DNA of 38,542 nt. Origin: Acetobacteraceae bacterium (GTDB taxonomy: Bacteria > Pseudomonadota > Alphaproteobacteria > Acetobacterales > Acetobacteraceae). The notes under the pieces were generated by a model. The model did not search any database. It was not told the origin of the DNA and was given only the letters and a program-made list of their open reading frames with translations. The first letter of the stretch is position 1. Each line of letters starts with the position of its first letter. Position numbers and translations under genes: made by a program. The stretch spans positions 1-38,542 of the forward strand of contig CANBNK010000037.1 in the NCBI GenBank assembly GCA_947371015.1, given 5' to 3'. Positions 27,003 through 36,145 of this stretch are shown here, piece by piece.

Positions 27003-27766
27003 GCAAGCTGCTGGAAGGCAAGTCCGCGCTGGTCACCGGCGCGGGCTCCGGCATCGGCCGTGCCACTGCGCTGGCCATGGCGCGCGAAGGCGCCTGGGTG
27101 GCCTGCGCCGATCTCTCGCTGGACAATGCGAAGCAGACGCTGAAGCGCATGGAGGCGGCCGGTGGCCAGGGCGTTGCCATTCAGGTGGACGTGACCGACG
27201 AGGACAGCGTCAAGGCCATGGTGGCGGCGACGGTGGATGCCTTCGGTGGCCTCGACATCGCCTTCAACAATGCCGGCATCGCCGGGCACCAGGCGGGGCC
27301 GAGCGGGCTGAAGCTGGCCGATGTCTCGCTGGAGCAGTTCAACGCCGTGATGGCGGTGAACCTGACCGGCGTGTTCTTGTGCCTGAAGCATGAGGTGCAG
27401 GAAATGCGGCGGCGCGGCGCGGGGGCCATCGTCAACACCGCTTCCATCGCCGGGCTGCTGGGGCTGCGGACGGGCAATGCCTATCCGGCGTCCAAGCATG
27501 CGGTGATCGGGCTGACCAAGACCGCGGCGGCCGACCATGCCGACGAGCATATCCGCGTCAACGCGATCTGCCCCGGCTATATCGAGACGCCGATGACAGA
27601 GGAAAGCCGCGAGCGCCACGGCAACCGCATCATCGCGCGGGTGCCGATGAGCCGCTTCGGCGAGCCGGAGGAGATTGCGGAGGCAGTGGTGTTCCTGTGC
27701 AGCGACCGGGCCAGCTTCGTGACCGGCAGCGCCTGGACCGCGGATGGGGGCTACAGTGCTTTGTAG
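26999..27766 (+). CDS. Short-chain dehydrogenase/reductase (SDR)
   Basis: The 255-residue classical SDR has the cofactor motif TGAGSGIG (14-21), Asp in CADLS indicating preference for NAD, the NNAG motif, the catalytic Ser in TASIAG, and YPASK with the active-site Tyr and Lys. The C-terminus (SDRASFVTGSAWTADGGYSAL) is typical. The ATG overlaps the esterase stop (ATGA at 26999-27002), so the proteins are coupled. In the context of a Rieske oxygenase it could act as a cis-dihydrodiol dehydrogenase or oxidise an alcohol intermediate. It is the last enzyme gene before a hairpin at 27790-27809. Confidence 0.92.
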   Translation: MSKLLEGKSALVTGAGSGIGRATALAMAREGAWVACADLSLDNAKQTLKRMEAAGGQGVAIQVDVTDEDSVKAMVAATVDAFGGLDIAFNNAGIAGHQAGPSGLKLADVSLEQFNAVMAVNLTGVFLCLKHEVQEMRRRGAGAIVNTASIAGLLGLRTGNAYPASKHAVIGLTKTAAADHADEHIRVNAICPGYIETPMTEESRERHGNRIIARVPMSRFGEPEEIAEAVVFLCSDRASFVTGSAWTADGGYSAL

Positions 27767-27789
27767 GGGTTTGAGCGGCTGATTCACGC

Positions 27790-27809
27790 CGCCGGTGCTT
27801 TCACCGGCG
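27790..27809 (+). terminator. Hairpin between the SDR gene and the next Bug gene
   Basis: CGCCGGTG (27790-27797), CTTT loop, CACCGGCG (27802-27809): a perfect 8-bp stem. CTGAT upstream and ATCAG downstream can extend it imperfectly. It lies 24 bases after the SDR stop and 45 bases before the Bug start, so it probably separates the two transcripts at least in part. Confidence 0.5.
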
Positions 27810-27854
27810 ACGATCAGACGACAGCGGCGCCAGAAATAAGGGAGGAAACAAACA

Positions 27855-28817
27855 ATGCGGCTCAATCGCCGTTCGACGCTCGCGCTGGTCGCGGGACTGC
27901 CTGTTGCCGCGCGTGCCCAGGCCTGGCCGGCGCGATCGATGCGCTGCATCGTGCCCAGCGCCGCAGGGGGGTATGAGGTCTATGCCCGCATCCTGGCGCC
28001 GCGGCTGAGCGAGATCCTCGGCCAGCCGGTGGTGGTGGACAACAAGCCCGGCGCCAACGGCAATATCGGCATGCAGGAAGTGCAGCGCAGCGCTCCCGAT
28101 GGCTACACCTTCATGTTCGCCCATGTCGGCGCGATCTCCATCGGCAGCAGCATCTACCCGAACATGCCGCTGGACCCGGTGGACGACCTGGCTTCCATCG
28201 CCGTGGCGACGACCTCGCCGCTGGTCTGGCTGGCCAATCCGAACGCGCCGTTCAAGACCATGCGCGAGTTCGTGGAGAAGGTGCAGGCGCAGCCGGGCGA
28301 GCATCGCTACGGGTTGCCTGCCTCGGGCAGCATTCCGCACCTGGTGGCGGAGTACTTCAAGCGGCGGCACAACCTGGACCTGCCGGCGGTGCCCTATCGC
28401 TCCACGCCGCAATCGCTGCTGGCGGTGATCGCGGGGGAGGTGCCGGTGACGGTGGACAGCCTTGGCGCTTCGGCCGGGCATATCGCCGGCGGGCGGCTGC
28501 GGCCACTGGCCATCACCTCGGCGCAGCGATCCGACCGGATACCGGAGGTGCCGACGGTGATGGAGGCCGGCCTGGACGTGCGCGAATGGGTGGCGTGGTA
28601 CGCCTTCATGGCACCGAAGGCGACGCCGGAGGCCGTGATCCGCCGGATCAACGCGGCGGTGAACCAGGCGCTGGCGGAGCCGGCCATCATCGCGCGCATC
28701 CGCGAGTTGGGCGCGACACCGCGCATCACCACGCCGGAGGAAACGCTCGCCTTCATCCGTTCCGAGCGTGGCGAGTACGGCGCCATCGCCCGGTCAGGCG
28801 CCATCAGGGTGGAGTGA
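27855..28817 (+). CDS. TctC/Bug-family periplasmic solute-binding protein with variant ligand loop
   Basis: The 320-residue protein has a signal peptide (MRLNRRSTLALVAGLPVAARAQ) and Bug-family blocks VVVDNKPGANGNIGMQE, APDGYTFMF and VPYRSTPQSLLAVIAGEV. The first ligand loop is PSAAGGYEVYARI, where most Bug proteins have GGxxD; the Tyr-Glu in place of Ser-Thr-Asp points to an altered pocket. GGGAGGAAA lies before the ATG. It follows the Rieske/ADH/esterase/SDR genes on the same strand across a hairpin, so it may be a second receptor for the same pathway or an independent gene. Its stop lies inside the terminator at 28811-28842. Confidence 0.88.
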   Translation: MRLNRRSTLALVAGLPVAARAQAWPARSMRCIVPSAAGGYEVYARILAPRLSEILGQPVVVDNKPGANGNIGMQEVQRSAPDGYTFMFAHVGAISIGSSIYPNMPLDPVDDLASIAVATTSPLVWLANPNAPFKTMREFVEKVQAQPGEHRYGLPASGSIPHLVAEYFKRRHNLDLPAVPYRSTPQSLLAVIAGEVPVTVDSLGASAGHIAGGRLRPLAITSAQRSDRIPEVPTVMEAGLDVREWVAWYAFMAPKATPEAVIRRINAAVNQALAEPAIIARIRELGATPRITTPEETLAFIRSERGEYGAIARSGAIRVE

Positions 28818-28842
28818 GGGCCGCGCGCGCGGCCCCCACTCC
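28811..28842. terminator. 32-bp inverted repeat between convergent genes
   Basis: The two 16-base halves (28811-28826 and 28827-28842) are inverse complements with one mismatch (A28817 against C28836); the core 28818-28835 is a perfect 18-bp palindrome, and GGAGTG pairs with CACTCC at the ends. It contains the TGA stop of the Bug gene and ends 5 bases before the stop of the convergent ABC receptor gene, so it likely serves both directions. Confidence 0.65.
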
Positions 28843-28847
28843 GGGTA

Positions 28848-30065
28848 TCAGCCGGCGCCCTGGATCAGGCCGCCGAAGCGTTCCCAGGTCTTCCCGTCCC
28901 ACTTCGCCAACTGCATCGTGCGGATCGGGTGGTAGTTGCTGGCGCTGGTGCCGACGGTGATGCCGTTGATCAGCGACGGGATCACCACGCCGTTCAGGCT
29001 GGTGGCCTGCTTCATGATGTTCTCGCGGCTGAAGTCGCCGTTGCACTGGGTCAGTACCTGCATCATGCACTTGGCCACGCCGTAGCTGTACACGAAGTTG
29101 CCGTCGGTCTGGTCGGCGTCGGGCATGTGGCGCTGCATCCAGGCGCGCCATTCGTTCATGCCGGGGTCGGCCTGCCAGGTCGGGTCGGTCGGCTCCTTCA
29201 GGTACTGGGCGGTGATGATGCCGACGCCCTTCTCGGGCCCGGCAGGGTTCATCACCGCGCCGACCGAGATGGAGACGTCGGTGAGGAAGTGCTGCTTCGG
29301 CCGCCAACCGATGTCGAACACCTTGCGGATGGTCTGGGCGGCGAATTTCGGCGTCGCCGCGGTCAGCAGCGCATTGCAGCCGAGCGATTGCAGTTGGACC
29401 ACCTGACTGTCGATGGTGGCGTCGGTCACCTCGTAGCTGGCTGTCTTCACCAGCGTGTCGAAGCGCGGGCCGAGGACGTCGCGCACGCCGGCAATGTAGT
29501 CCTTACCGAAGTCGTCGTTCTGGTAGAGGATGCCGAGCTTGGCGTTGCGGTCGGCTTCCAGCATGAACTTGGCGAAGATCTGCGCCTCGGTCCGGTAGCT
29601 GGGCTGGTAGCCGATGGTCCAGGGGTATTCCCGCGGGTTGGCCCATTTGTCGGCGCCGGTGGCCAGGAACAGATGCGGCACCTTGCGCTGGTTCATGTAG
29701 CGCTGGATCGCGGTGTTGCTGGGCGTTCCCAGCGTGTTGAACAGGAAGCTGACCTTGTCCTGGTCCACCAGACGGCGGGCCTGCTCCACCGCCTTGGGCG
29801 GCTGGTAGCCGTCATCATAGGTGATGTAGTTCAGCTTGCGGCCCTGGAAGCCACCAGCGTCGTTGATGGCCTTGAAGAACACCTGCTGCAGCCGGCCGAT
29901 GACGCCATAGGCGCTGGCCGGGCCGGAATAGGGAAAGATCGAGCCGATCTTGATCTCGTCGGCGGTGACGCCGGTGAGGTCGGCGGCCTGGCCGATGCGG
30001 GGTGCGGCCAGGGGGCCAGCCAACGCGGCAGCGCCGGCGGCGAGCAGGGTACGGCGGTTCAGCAT
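28848..30065 (-). CDS. Liv-type ABC transporter, periplasmic substrate-binding protein
   Basis: The 405-residue protein has an N-terminal twin-arginine-containing signal (MLNRRTLLAAGAAALAGPLAA) and a type I periplasmic binding fold: IKIGSIFPYSGPASAYG, FLFNTLGTPSNTAIQRYMN, KLGILYQNDDFGKDYIAGV and YSYGVAKCMMQVLTQC. It belongs to the LivK/HAAT family, which binds branched-chain amino acids, amides, urea or aromatic acids. The ligand is not certain; the local catabolic genes favour an aromatic or acyl compound. It is the last gene of the five-gene ABC operon, 21 bases downstream of the LivM-type permease. Confidence 0.92.
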   Translation of the reverse strand: MLNRRTLLAAGAAALAGPLAAPRIGQAADLTGVTADEIKIGSIFPYSGPASAYGVIGRLQQVFFKAINDAGGFQGRKLNYITYDDGYQPPKAVEQARRLVDQDKVSFLFNTLGTPSNTAIQRYMNQRKVPHLFLATGADKWANPREYPWTIGYQPSYRTEAQIFAKFMLEADRNAKLGILYQNDDFGKDYIAGVRDVLGPRFDTLVKTASYEVTDATIDSQVVQLQSLGCNALLTAATPKFAAQTIRKVFDIGWRPKQHFLTDVSISVGAVMNPAGPEKGVGIITAQYLKEPTDPTWQADPGMNEWRAWMQRHMPDADQTDGNFVYSYGVAKCMMQVLTQCNGDFSRENIMKQATSLNGVVIPSLINGITVGTSASNYHPIRTMQLAKWDGKTWERFGGLIQGAG

Positions 30066-30086
30066 GGTCGGACGGGACTCCCTTTT

Positions 30087-31082
30087 TTATGATTGACGCT
30101 TGAGCCACGTGGCCAGGCGGCGCAGCAGACCGGCGACGCCCCCCGGCAGCACGAAGAGGAAGACGATGAGGATGATGCCGTAGATCACGCCCGGCGCGGC
30201 CTTGGAGACCTCCTCCGCCAGGTTCGGCACGAAGACCACGAACAACCCGCCGAAGACCGGGCCGATGATGGAGGCGACGCCGCCGACCACCATGCCGACG
30301 AACAGCGTGATGGAGAGCGAGACCTGGAAGCTGTCGGGCGAGACGAACTCGATGGCGATGGCCGAGAGCGCGCCGGCCAGGCCGGTGATGCCGGCGGAGA
30401 CCGCGAAGGTGCTGGTCTTCAGCTTCGCCGCGTCCATGCCCATGGCTTCGGCGGCCAGGCCGTGGTCGCGGATGGCCATGATGGCGCGGCCGATGCGGCT
30501 GGCCATCAGGTTGCGCACAAGCAGGAAGACGCCGAGCGCGAGCACGACCGTCAGCAGGTACAGGTACTGGTCGGCGCTGATCGGCAGGCCGAAGGGCGGG
30601 TCCGGCTTGAACACCAGCACGCCCTGCACGCCGCCGGTCCAGTCCTCGATGCCCTTGTACTTCAGGATCTGCGGCACCGCGACGGCGAGCGAGAAGGTGG
30701 TCAGCGCCAGGTACAGCCCGCCCAGGCGCAGCGCCGGGAAGCCGATGCCGTAGCCGACCAGGCCGCAGATGACGGCGGCGCTGGGCAGCGTGGTCCAGTA
30801 GGGCAGCCCCAGCTTGTCCATCATGATGGCGGCGACATAGGCGCCGACCGCGTAGAAGGCGCCGTGGCCCAGGCTGATCTGGCCATTGTAGCCGGTGATG
30901 ATGTTCAGCCCGAGGATGGCGATGGCGTAGATGCCGGCCAGCGTCAGCTGGAACAGCCGGTAGCTTTCCGCCATGAACAGCGGCGCGATCAACAGCGCCA
31001 GGCCGATGCCCCAGAGGATGCGCGGGTCGATGCCGAGCGCCGGGCGGCGGGAAACTTCGACCAGGGTGGTTTCGCTGGGCAT
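30087..31082 (-). CDS. Liv-type ABC transporter permease (LivM-like)
   Basis: The 331-residue inner-membrane permease has eight or more hydrophobic segments and the LivM-specific blocks LGLNIITGYNGQISLGHGAFYAVGAY, MASRIGRAIMAIRDHGLAAEAMGMD (the cytoplasmic EAA-like loop that contacts the ATPases) and FVGMVVGGVASIIGPVFGG. It pairs with the LivH-like permease, whose stop is 4 bases upstream of this start. The ATG at 31080-31082 follows tightly. The C-terminus (LLRRLATWLKRQS) is basic and cytoplasmic. Confidence 0.93.
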   Translation of the reverse strand: MPSETTLVEVSRRPALGIDPRILWGIGLALLIAPLFMAESYRLFQLTLAGIYAIAILGLNIITGYNGQISLGHGAFYAVGAYVAAIMMDKLGLPYWTTLPSAAVICGLVGYGIGFPALRLGGLYLALTTFSLAVAVPQILKYKGIEDWTGGVQGVLVFKPDPPFGLPISADQYLYLLTVVLALGVFLLVRNLMASRIGRAIMAIRDHGLAAEAMGMDAAKLKTSTFAVSAGITGLAGALSAIAIEFVSPDSFQVSLSITLFVGMVVGGVASIIGPVFGGLFVVFVPNLAEEVSKAAPGVIYGIILIVFLFVLPGGVAGLLRRLATWLKRQS

Positions 31083-31086
31083 GGCG

Positions 31087-31956
31087 CTACACCCGGCTCA
31101 GCACGACGCGGCCGAACAGCCCGGCGGGCTTGACCAGCAGCACGCCGATGATGATGAACAGCGCCAGGGTCAGCTTGAGTTCGGTGCCGACGATGTAGGT
31201 ACCGCCGAGATTCTCGATGATGCCGACGGCGAAGCCGCCGATGACGGCGCCGCCGGGGTTGTCGATGCCGCCCAGCAAGGCGCCGGCGAAGGCATAGAGC
31301 AGGATGCCGAGCATCATGTTGGGTTCCAGGAACACCACGGGCGCCACCATGATGCCGGCGATGGCGCCGATGGCCGCCGCCAGCCCCCACCCCAGCGCCA
31401 GCATCCAGCCGACGCGCACGCCGACCAGCCGCGCGCTGGCCGGGTTGAACGCCGCGGCGCGCATTGCCAGGCCGAGCCGGGTGTAGCGGAAGAACAGGAA
31501 GACCATGCCCAGCACCACCAGCGTGACCGCGGTGCTGCCAAGCTCATGGCCGGTGACGAGACCCCCCAGCAGCGGTCCGTCATAGAATGGCGTCGGGAAC
31601 GGCTTGACGGTGTAGTCGAATACCCAGCCGGTCAGGTTGCTGACCACCAGCACCAGGCCGATGAAGAGCCCGACATGGGTGAGCACCGAAGCCTTGTCCA
31701 TCGGCCGCATCAGCACGCGCTCGATGACGACGCCGATGCAGAAACTGATCGCAACGGTGGCCAGGAAGGCAACCCAGAACGGCATGCCCGACTGCACCAG
31801 GGTCAGCGCGATGTAGGTGGAAAACGTCGCCATCTCGCCCTGGGCGAAGTTCACGTGGTGGGTGGCCTGGTAGATCATCACCAGCGCCAGCGCGACCGAG
31901 GCGTAGATGCCCCCGGTGGCGATGCCGGCGATGACCTGGTGCAGGAAGCCATTCAT
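31087..31956 (-). CDS. Liv-type ABC transporter permease (LivH-like)
   Basis: The 289-residue inner-membrane permease has the LivH pattern: FLHQVIAGIATGGIYASVALALVMIYQATHHVNFAQGEM at the N-terminus, the EAA-like loop RYTRLGLAMRAAAFNPASARLVGV, and GALLGGIDNPGGAVIGGFAVGIIENL near the end. Seven or eight hydrophobic segments are visible. It should form the heterodimeric channel with the LivM-like protein. It begins 12 bases after the LivF-type ATPase stop and ends 4 bases before the LivM start, all on one strand. Confidence 0.93.
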   Translation of the reverse strand: MNGFLHQVIAGIATGGIYASVALALVMIYQATHHVNFAQGEMATFSTYIALTLVQSGMPFWVAFLATVAISFCIGVVIERVLMRPMDKASVLTHVGLFIGLVLVVSNLTGWVFDYTVKPFPTPFYDGPLLGGLVTGHELGSTAVTLVVLGMVFLFFRYTRLGLAMRAAAFNPASARLVGVRVGWMLALGWGLAAAIGAIAGIMVAPVVFLEPNMMLGILLYAFAGALLGGIDNPGGAVIGGFAVGIIENLGGTYIVGTELKLTLALFIIIGVLLVKPAGLFGRVVLSRV

Positions 31957-31968
31957 GCGCGGGGCCTC

Positions 31969-32662
<694 letters not shown>

Positions 32663-32685
<23 letters not shown>

Positions 32686-33451
32686 CCAGATAGGCGCTGA
32701 TGACTTCGGGCGTGGCGCGCACCTCGTCGGGTGTGCCGTCGGCGATCTTCTTGCCGAAGTTCAGCGCGACCACCTTGTCGGAGACGCGCATCACCAGGTT
32801 CATGTGGTGCTCGACCAGCAGGATGGAGAGCTGGAAGGTGCGGCGGATGTCGTGGAACAGGTCGGCGAGGGCATCCACCTCGGAGTGGTTCAGCCCGCCG
32901 GCGGGTTCGTCCAGCAGCAGCAGCTTGGGGCGGGAGATCAGCGCGCGGGCCAGCTCGACCCGCTTCTGCCAGCCGAAGGGCAGGCCGGCGACGGGCACCT
33001 CGGCGAACTGCTCCAGGTCCAGCAGGGCCAGCAACGCGCGGGCCTGGTCCTCGGCGGCGGCGGCTTCGCGGGTGCTGGACGGCAGCCGCAGCGCCGAGGC
33101 GAGGAAGCCCGCCCGGCCCTGGCTATGCGCCCCGGCCAGCACGTTCTGCCGTACCGTCATGCTGCGGAACAGCGCCAGGTTCTGGAAGGTGCGGCCGATG
33201 CCCAGGCCCATCATGCGGTGGCGCGGCAGGTCGCTGATCTGCTGGCCTTCCAGGCTGATCTGCCCTTCGCTCGGCCGGTAGAAGCCGCTGATGCAGTTGA
33301 ACAGGCTGGTCTTGCCGGCGCCATTCGGGCCGATCAGCCCGCAGATCTGGTGCTGGCCGACGTCGAAGGAGACGCCACCCACGGCGGTAACCCCGCCGAA
33401 CCGGATGACGATGTCACGCACTTCCAGCAGCGCGGCGGGACTGCCGCTCAT
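32663..33451 (-). CDS. Liv-type ABC transporter ATP-binding protein (LivG-like)
   Basis: The 262-residue ATPase has Walker A GPNGAGKTSLFNC, a signature motif of the LivG form LPFGWQKRVELARAL, Walker B LLLLDEPAGGLN and the His switch LVEHHMNLVM. The C-terminal extension (GTPDEVRATPEVISAYLGE) is typical of LivG. I chose the ATG at 33449-33451 (MSGSPAALLEVRDI), which places the first beta strand near residue 8; earlier in-frame starts would run into the divergent promoter region and the CoA-transferase gene on the other strand. It is the first gene of the five-gene operon. Confidence 0.92.
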
Positions 33452-33655
33452 GCCTGGTCGCTTCGGGCAAAGCCGAGACCCATTCGTTTCCCCCTGCTGC
33501 GCCATTGGCGGCGCGATTTGCCTCTGCCCGCCATACCAGCGGGGAAAGGAAAGGTGAAGCAAGTGAAAAGCGGTGCGGAAGCCTGGCCAAGGGGCGGTAT
33601 GGCGCATTGCCCGCGGCTTGGGCAGGATCAGGCGGAAATCTCGGAGGAAACCCCC
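33452..33655. promoter_or_regulatory. Divergent intergenic region between the Liv operon and the CoA transferase
   Basis: This 204-base gap should hold promoters for both directions. For the Liv operon, TTGCTT (complement of 33557-33562) and TGGTAT (complement of 33533-33538) are 18 bases apart, a modest match. No convincing plus-strand promoter was found. GGAGGAAA precedes the CoA-transferase ATG. No strong operator dyad was seen. Confidence 0.3.
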
Positions 33656-34843
33656 ATGACCCAGCCCTTTGCCGGCATCCGCATCGTTGACGCCACCCAT
33701 GTGCTGGCCGGCCCCTTCGCCGCCTACCAGCTGGCGCTGATGGGCGCCGACGTCATCAAGGTGGAACCGCCGGGGGAGCCGGACCAGAGCCGCGATTCGG
33801 GCCCGGACTGGAGCCTGAACGACGCCAACATGGGCAGCTACTTCCTGACCCAGGGGTCCAACAAGCGCGCCATCACGCTGGACCTGAAGCAGGCCGAGGG
33901 CCTCGCCATCATGCGGGCGCTGATCGCCAAGGCCGATGTGCTGGTGGAGAATTTCCGCCCCGGTGCCTTCGAGGCGCTGGGCCTGGGCTGGGAGGCGATG
34001 AGCAAGCTGAACCCGCGGCTGATCTATTGTTCCATCTCCGCCTTCGGCCAGGGCGGGCCGCGTGGCGGGCAGACCGCCTATGACCATGTGATCCAGAGCA
34101 CGTCGGGCATCATGGCCGCGACGGGCACGCCGGAGGTCTCGCCGCTGAAGCTGGGGGCGCCGGCGATCGACTACGCCACCGGCACCATGGGCGCCTTCGC
34201 GCTGGCCTCGGCGCTGTTCCAGCGGGAACGCACGGGCAAGGGGCAGCGGATCGACCTGGCCATGCTGGACGTAGCGCTGATGATGCAGGCCAGCCACATC
34301 ACGGCGTGGAGCCGCACCGGCAAGAGCAGCGCGCCGAAGGGCAACGACCACGCCCACGCCACCAACAGCGCCTACCCGACCAAGGACGGGCTGGTGATGC
34401 TGGGCGCCAGCAACCTGCGGCAGCAGGCCAGGCTATGGGCGGCGCTGGGGCGGCCGGAGGTGGCCAAGCGGACCAACAAGGAACGCGAGGTGCATCGCGC
34501 CGAGGAAGCCGCGCTGCTGCGCGAGATCATGCTGACCCGCACCGCCGACGAGTGGGAGGAGTACCTGCAAAGCAAGCATGTGCCGGCCAGCCGCACCCGC
34601 CGCATGGACGAGACCATGGCTGACCCGCATCTGGCCTCGCGCGGGTTGCTGCATCGGTTCGAGAGCATGCCGGGTGTGGAAGGCTCGGTGACAGTGCCGG
34701 TGGCCGCCTTCAAGCTGGCGCATGGCGGCCCGGCGGTGACCGCCCCGCCGCCGATGCTGGGCCAGGACAACGATGCGGTGCTGGGTGAGTTGGGCTACGC
34801 ACCGGCCGATATCGCGGCGTTGCGGGCGAAGGGCGTGATTTGA
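33656..34843 (+). CDS. CaiB/BaiF family (class III) CoA transferase
   Basis: The 395-residue protein starts MTQPFAGIRIVDATHVLAGP, a typical family III CoA-transferase N-terminus. It has MGADVIKVEPPGEPD, SNKRAITLDLK and DVLVENFRPGAF, and the catalytic Asp172 in GAPAIDYATG that forms the aspartyl-CoA thioester. Such enzymes move CoA between acids (for example formyl-CoA:oxalate or succinyl-CoA:carboxylate). GGAGGAAA lies just upstream of the ATG. It is divergent from the Liv-type ABC operon, which suggests that the transporter brings in the acid this enzyme activates; that link is inference. A 19-bp-arm hairpin follows the stop. Confidence 0.93.
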   Translation: MTQPFAGIRIVDATHVLAGPFAAYQLALMGADVIKVEPPGEPDQSRDSGPDWSLNDANMGSYFLTQGSNKRAITLDLKQAEGLAIMRALIAKADVLVENFRPGAFEALGLGWEAMSKLNPRLIYCSISAFGQGGPRGGQTAYDHVIQSTSGIMAATGTPEVSPLKLGAPAIDYATGTMGAFALASALFQRERTGKGQRIDLAMLDVALMMQASHITAWSRTGKSSAPKGNDHAHATNSAYPTKDGLVMLGASNLRQQARLWAALGRPEVAKRTNKEREVHRAEEAALLREIMLTRTADEWEEYLQSKHVPASRTRRMDETMADPHLASRGLLHRFESMPGVEGSVTVPVAAFKLAHGGPAVTAPPPMLGQDNDAVLGELGYAPADIAALRAKGVI

Positions 34844-34845
34844 GC

Positions 34846-34884
34846 CTGCCGTGATGCCCGGACCTGGTCCGGGCATCACGGCAG
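34846..34884. terminator. Hairpin with perfect 19-bp arms between convergent genes
   Basis: CTGCCGTGATGCCCGGACC (34846-34864) and its exact inverse complement (34866-34884) flank a single T. It begins 3 bases after the CoA-transferase stop and ends 6 bases before the stop of the convergent CinA-like gene. It should act in both directions, and its form also suits a dispersed palindromic element used as a terminator. Confidence 0.7.
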
Positions 34885-34890
34885 CCGCGC

Positions 34891-35373
34891 TCAGGCGCTG
34901 AGCGTCTTTTCCAGCAACTCCAGCGCCGCCACGCCGAAGCGGCGCATGTTGCCGATGCGGTCGCCATTGCCGGTTTCCAGCGTCACGCTGGCCTCCGCGG
35001 CGCCGGCCACGGCGAAGCAGGCATGGCCGGCATCATAGCCGTAGCGATTGCCGGTCGGGCCGGTGGCGCCGATCTCGGCCAGGCACCAGGTGGTGCCGAG
35101 CTTGGCGCGCATGCCTCGGGCCAGCACCAGCGCATAGGCCTCGGTGGAGGGCGGCACATCGGCCAGCGCCGCGCGCGTCAGGCCGAGCAACTCGGTGCGT
35201 GCGGCAACGGTGTAGACCACCGCGCCACCGAGGAAGTAGGCGCTGGCGCCGGGCACCGCCAGCAGCGCGGCGGAGATCAGGCCGCCGGCGCTGCTCTCGC
35301 TGATGCAGAGGGTTTCCTTGCGTTGCTTCAGCAGTGCGCCGACACGGGCGGCAACGGGCAACAGGCTGTCCAT
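34891..35373 (-). CDS. Stand-alone CinA C-terminal-domain protein (nicotinamide-nucleotide amidohydrolase-like)
   Basis: The 160-residue protein corresponds to the C-terminal domain of CinA/PncC, which deamidates NMN to nicotinate mononucleotide. The active-site loop is SESSAGGLISAALLAVPGAS (PncC has ESCTGG), with VVYTVAARTELLG and GATGPTGN as further family blocks; the Cys-Thr of the usual ESCTGG is Ser-Ala here and GxAGPxG is altered, so activity on NMN is doubtful. I chose the ATG at 35371-35373 with GGAGAG upstream. It is the last gene of an operon with an SDR (13 bases upstream) and an MmgE/PrpD protein, an odd place for an NAD-repair enzyme. Confidence 0.82.
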   Translation of the reverse strand: MDSLLPVAARVGALLKQRKETLCISESSAGGLISAALLAVPGASAYFLGGAVVYTVAARTELLGLTRAALADVPPSTEAYALVLARGMRAKLGTTWCLAEIGATGPTGNRYGYDAGHACFAVAGAAEASVTLETGNGDRIGNMRRFGVAALELLEKTLSA

Positions 35374-35386
35374 GGTCGTCTCTCCT

Positions 35387-36145
35387 TCACATGGCGGACC
35401 AGGCGCCATCCATCGGCAGCGCCGCGCCGGTGATGTCATCACCAGCGGGCGTGCAGAGGAAGGCGGCCAGCGCCGCGACCTTTTCTGGCTCGATGAAGCG
35501 GCGCGTCGGTTGGCGCTCCGCCCAGAACTTGTCCAGCACCACCTCGCGTGGGTCAGGGCCGCGCTTCACCTGGGCCTCGATGCGGTCGGCAATCGCGGGG
35601 GTCAGAGTGCTGCCGGGGCAGAGGGCGTTGCAGGTGATGGGCGTCTCGGCGCATTCGAGCGCCACCGCCTTGGTCAGCCCGATCAGCGCGTGCTTGGTGG
35701 TGACGTAGCCGGCGCGCCCGGTGCCGCCGACCAGCCCGTAGATGCTGCTGACGTTGATGATGCGGCCCCAGCCGCGCTGCTTCATGCCCGGCAGCGCGTG
35801 CCGGATGGTGTGGAAGCAGGCCGTCAGGTTCACCGCGATATCGGCGTCCCAGTCGCTCGGGTGCAGCGTCTCGACGAGGCTGAAGTGGCGGGTGACGGCG
35901 TTGTTGACGAGGATGTCGAGCGGGCCGGCGGCGGCCATCAGCGCGTCGATGTCCTTGGCGTTGGCCAGGTCGGCGTGGACGTAGCCGGCGCCCTCCCCCA
36001 GCGCGCGGCGGTCGGGCTCGAAGGCCTCGGCCACGACCAGGTCGGTCATGACCACCGTGGCGCCCTGGGCCAGCAGCGCCGCGGTGATGGCGCGGCCGAG
36101 GCCGCCCGCCGCGCCGGTGACCAGCGCGCGCTTGCCGGCCAGCAT
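35387..36145 (-). CDS. SDR family oxidoreductase, 3-hydroxybutyrate dehydrogenase-like
   Basis: The 252-residue SDR has the cofactor motif TGAAGGLG (10-17), the Asp-containing VVMTDL that favours NAD, NNAV, the catalytic Ser in VSSIYG, and YVTTK. The segment KHALIGLTKAVALECAETPITCNALCPG and the C-terminus ITGAALPMDGAWSAM closely resemble D-3-hydroxybutyrate dehydrogenases. Its start shares one base with the stop of the PrpD-family gene (TGATG at 36143-36147), so it is translated by coupling. The likely substrate is a beta-hydroxy acid made or used by that enzyme. Confidence 0.9.
   Translation of the reverse strand: MLAGKRALVTGAAGGLGRAITAALLAQGATVVMTDLVVAEAFEPDRRALGEGAGYVHADLANAKDIDALMAAAGPLDILVNNAVTRHFSLVETLHPSDWDADIAVNLTACFHTIRHALPGMKQRGWGRIINVSSIYGLVGGTGRAGYVTTKHALIGLTKAVALECAETPITCNALCPGSTLTPAIADRIEAQVKRGPDPREVVLDKFWAERQPTRRFIEPEKVAALAAFLCTPAGDDITGAALPMDGAWSAM

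Noticed and set aside
33452-34357. N-terminal extension of the LivG-like frame through the divergent region
   Set aside because: It would overlap the CoA-transferase gene on the other strand; LivG proteins start as at 33451.
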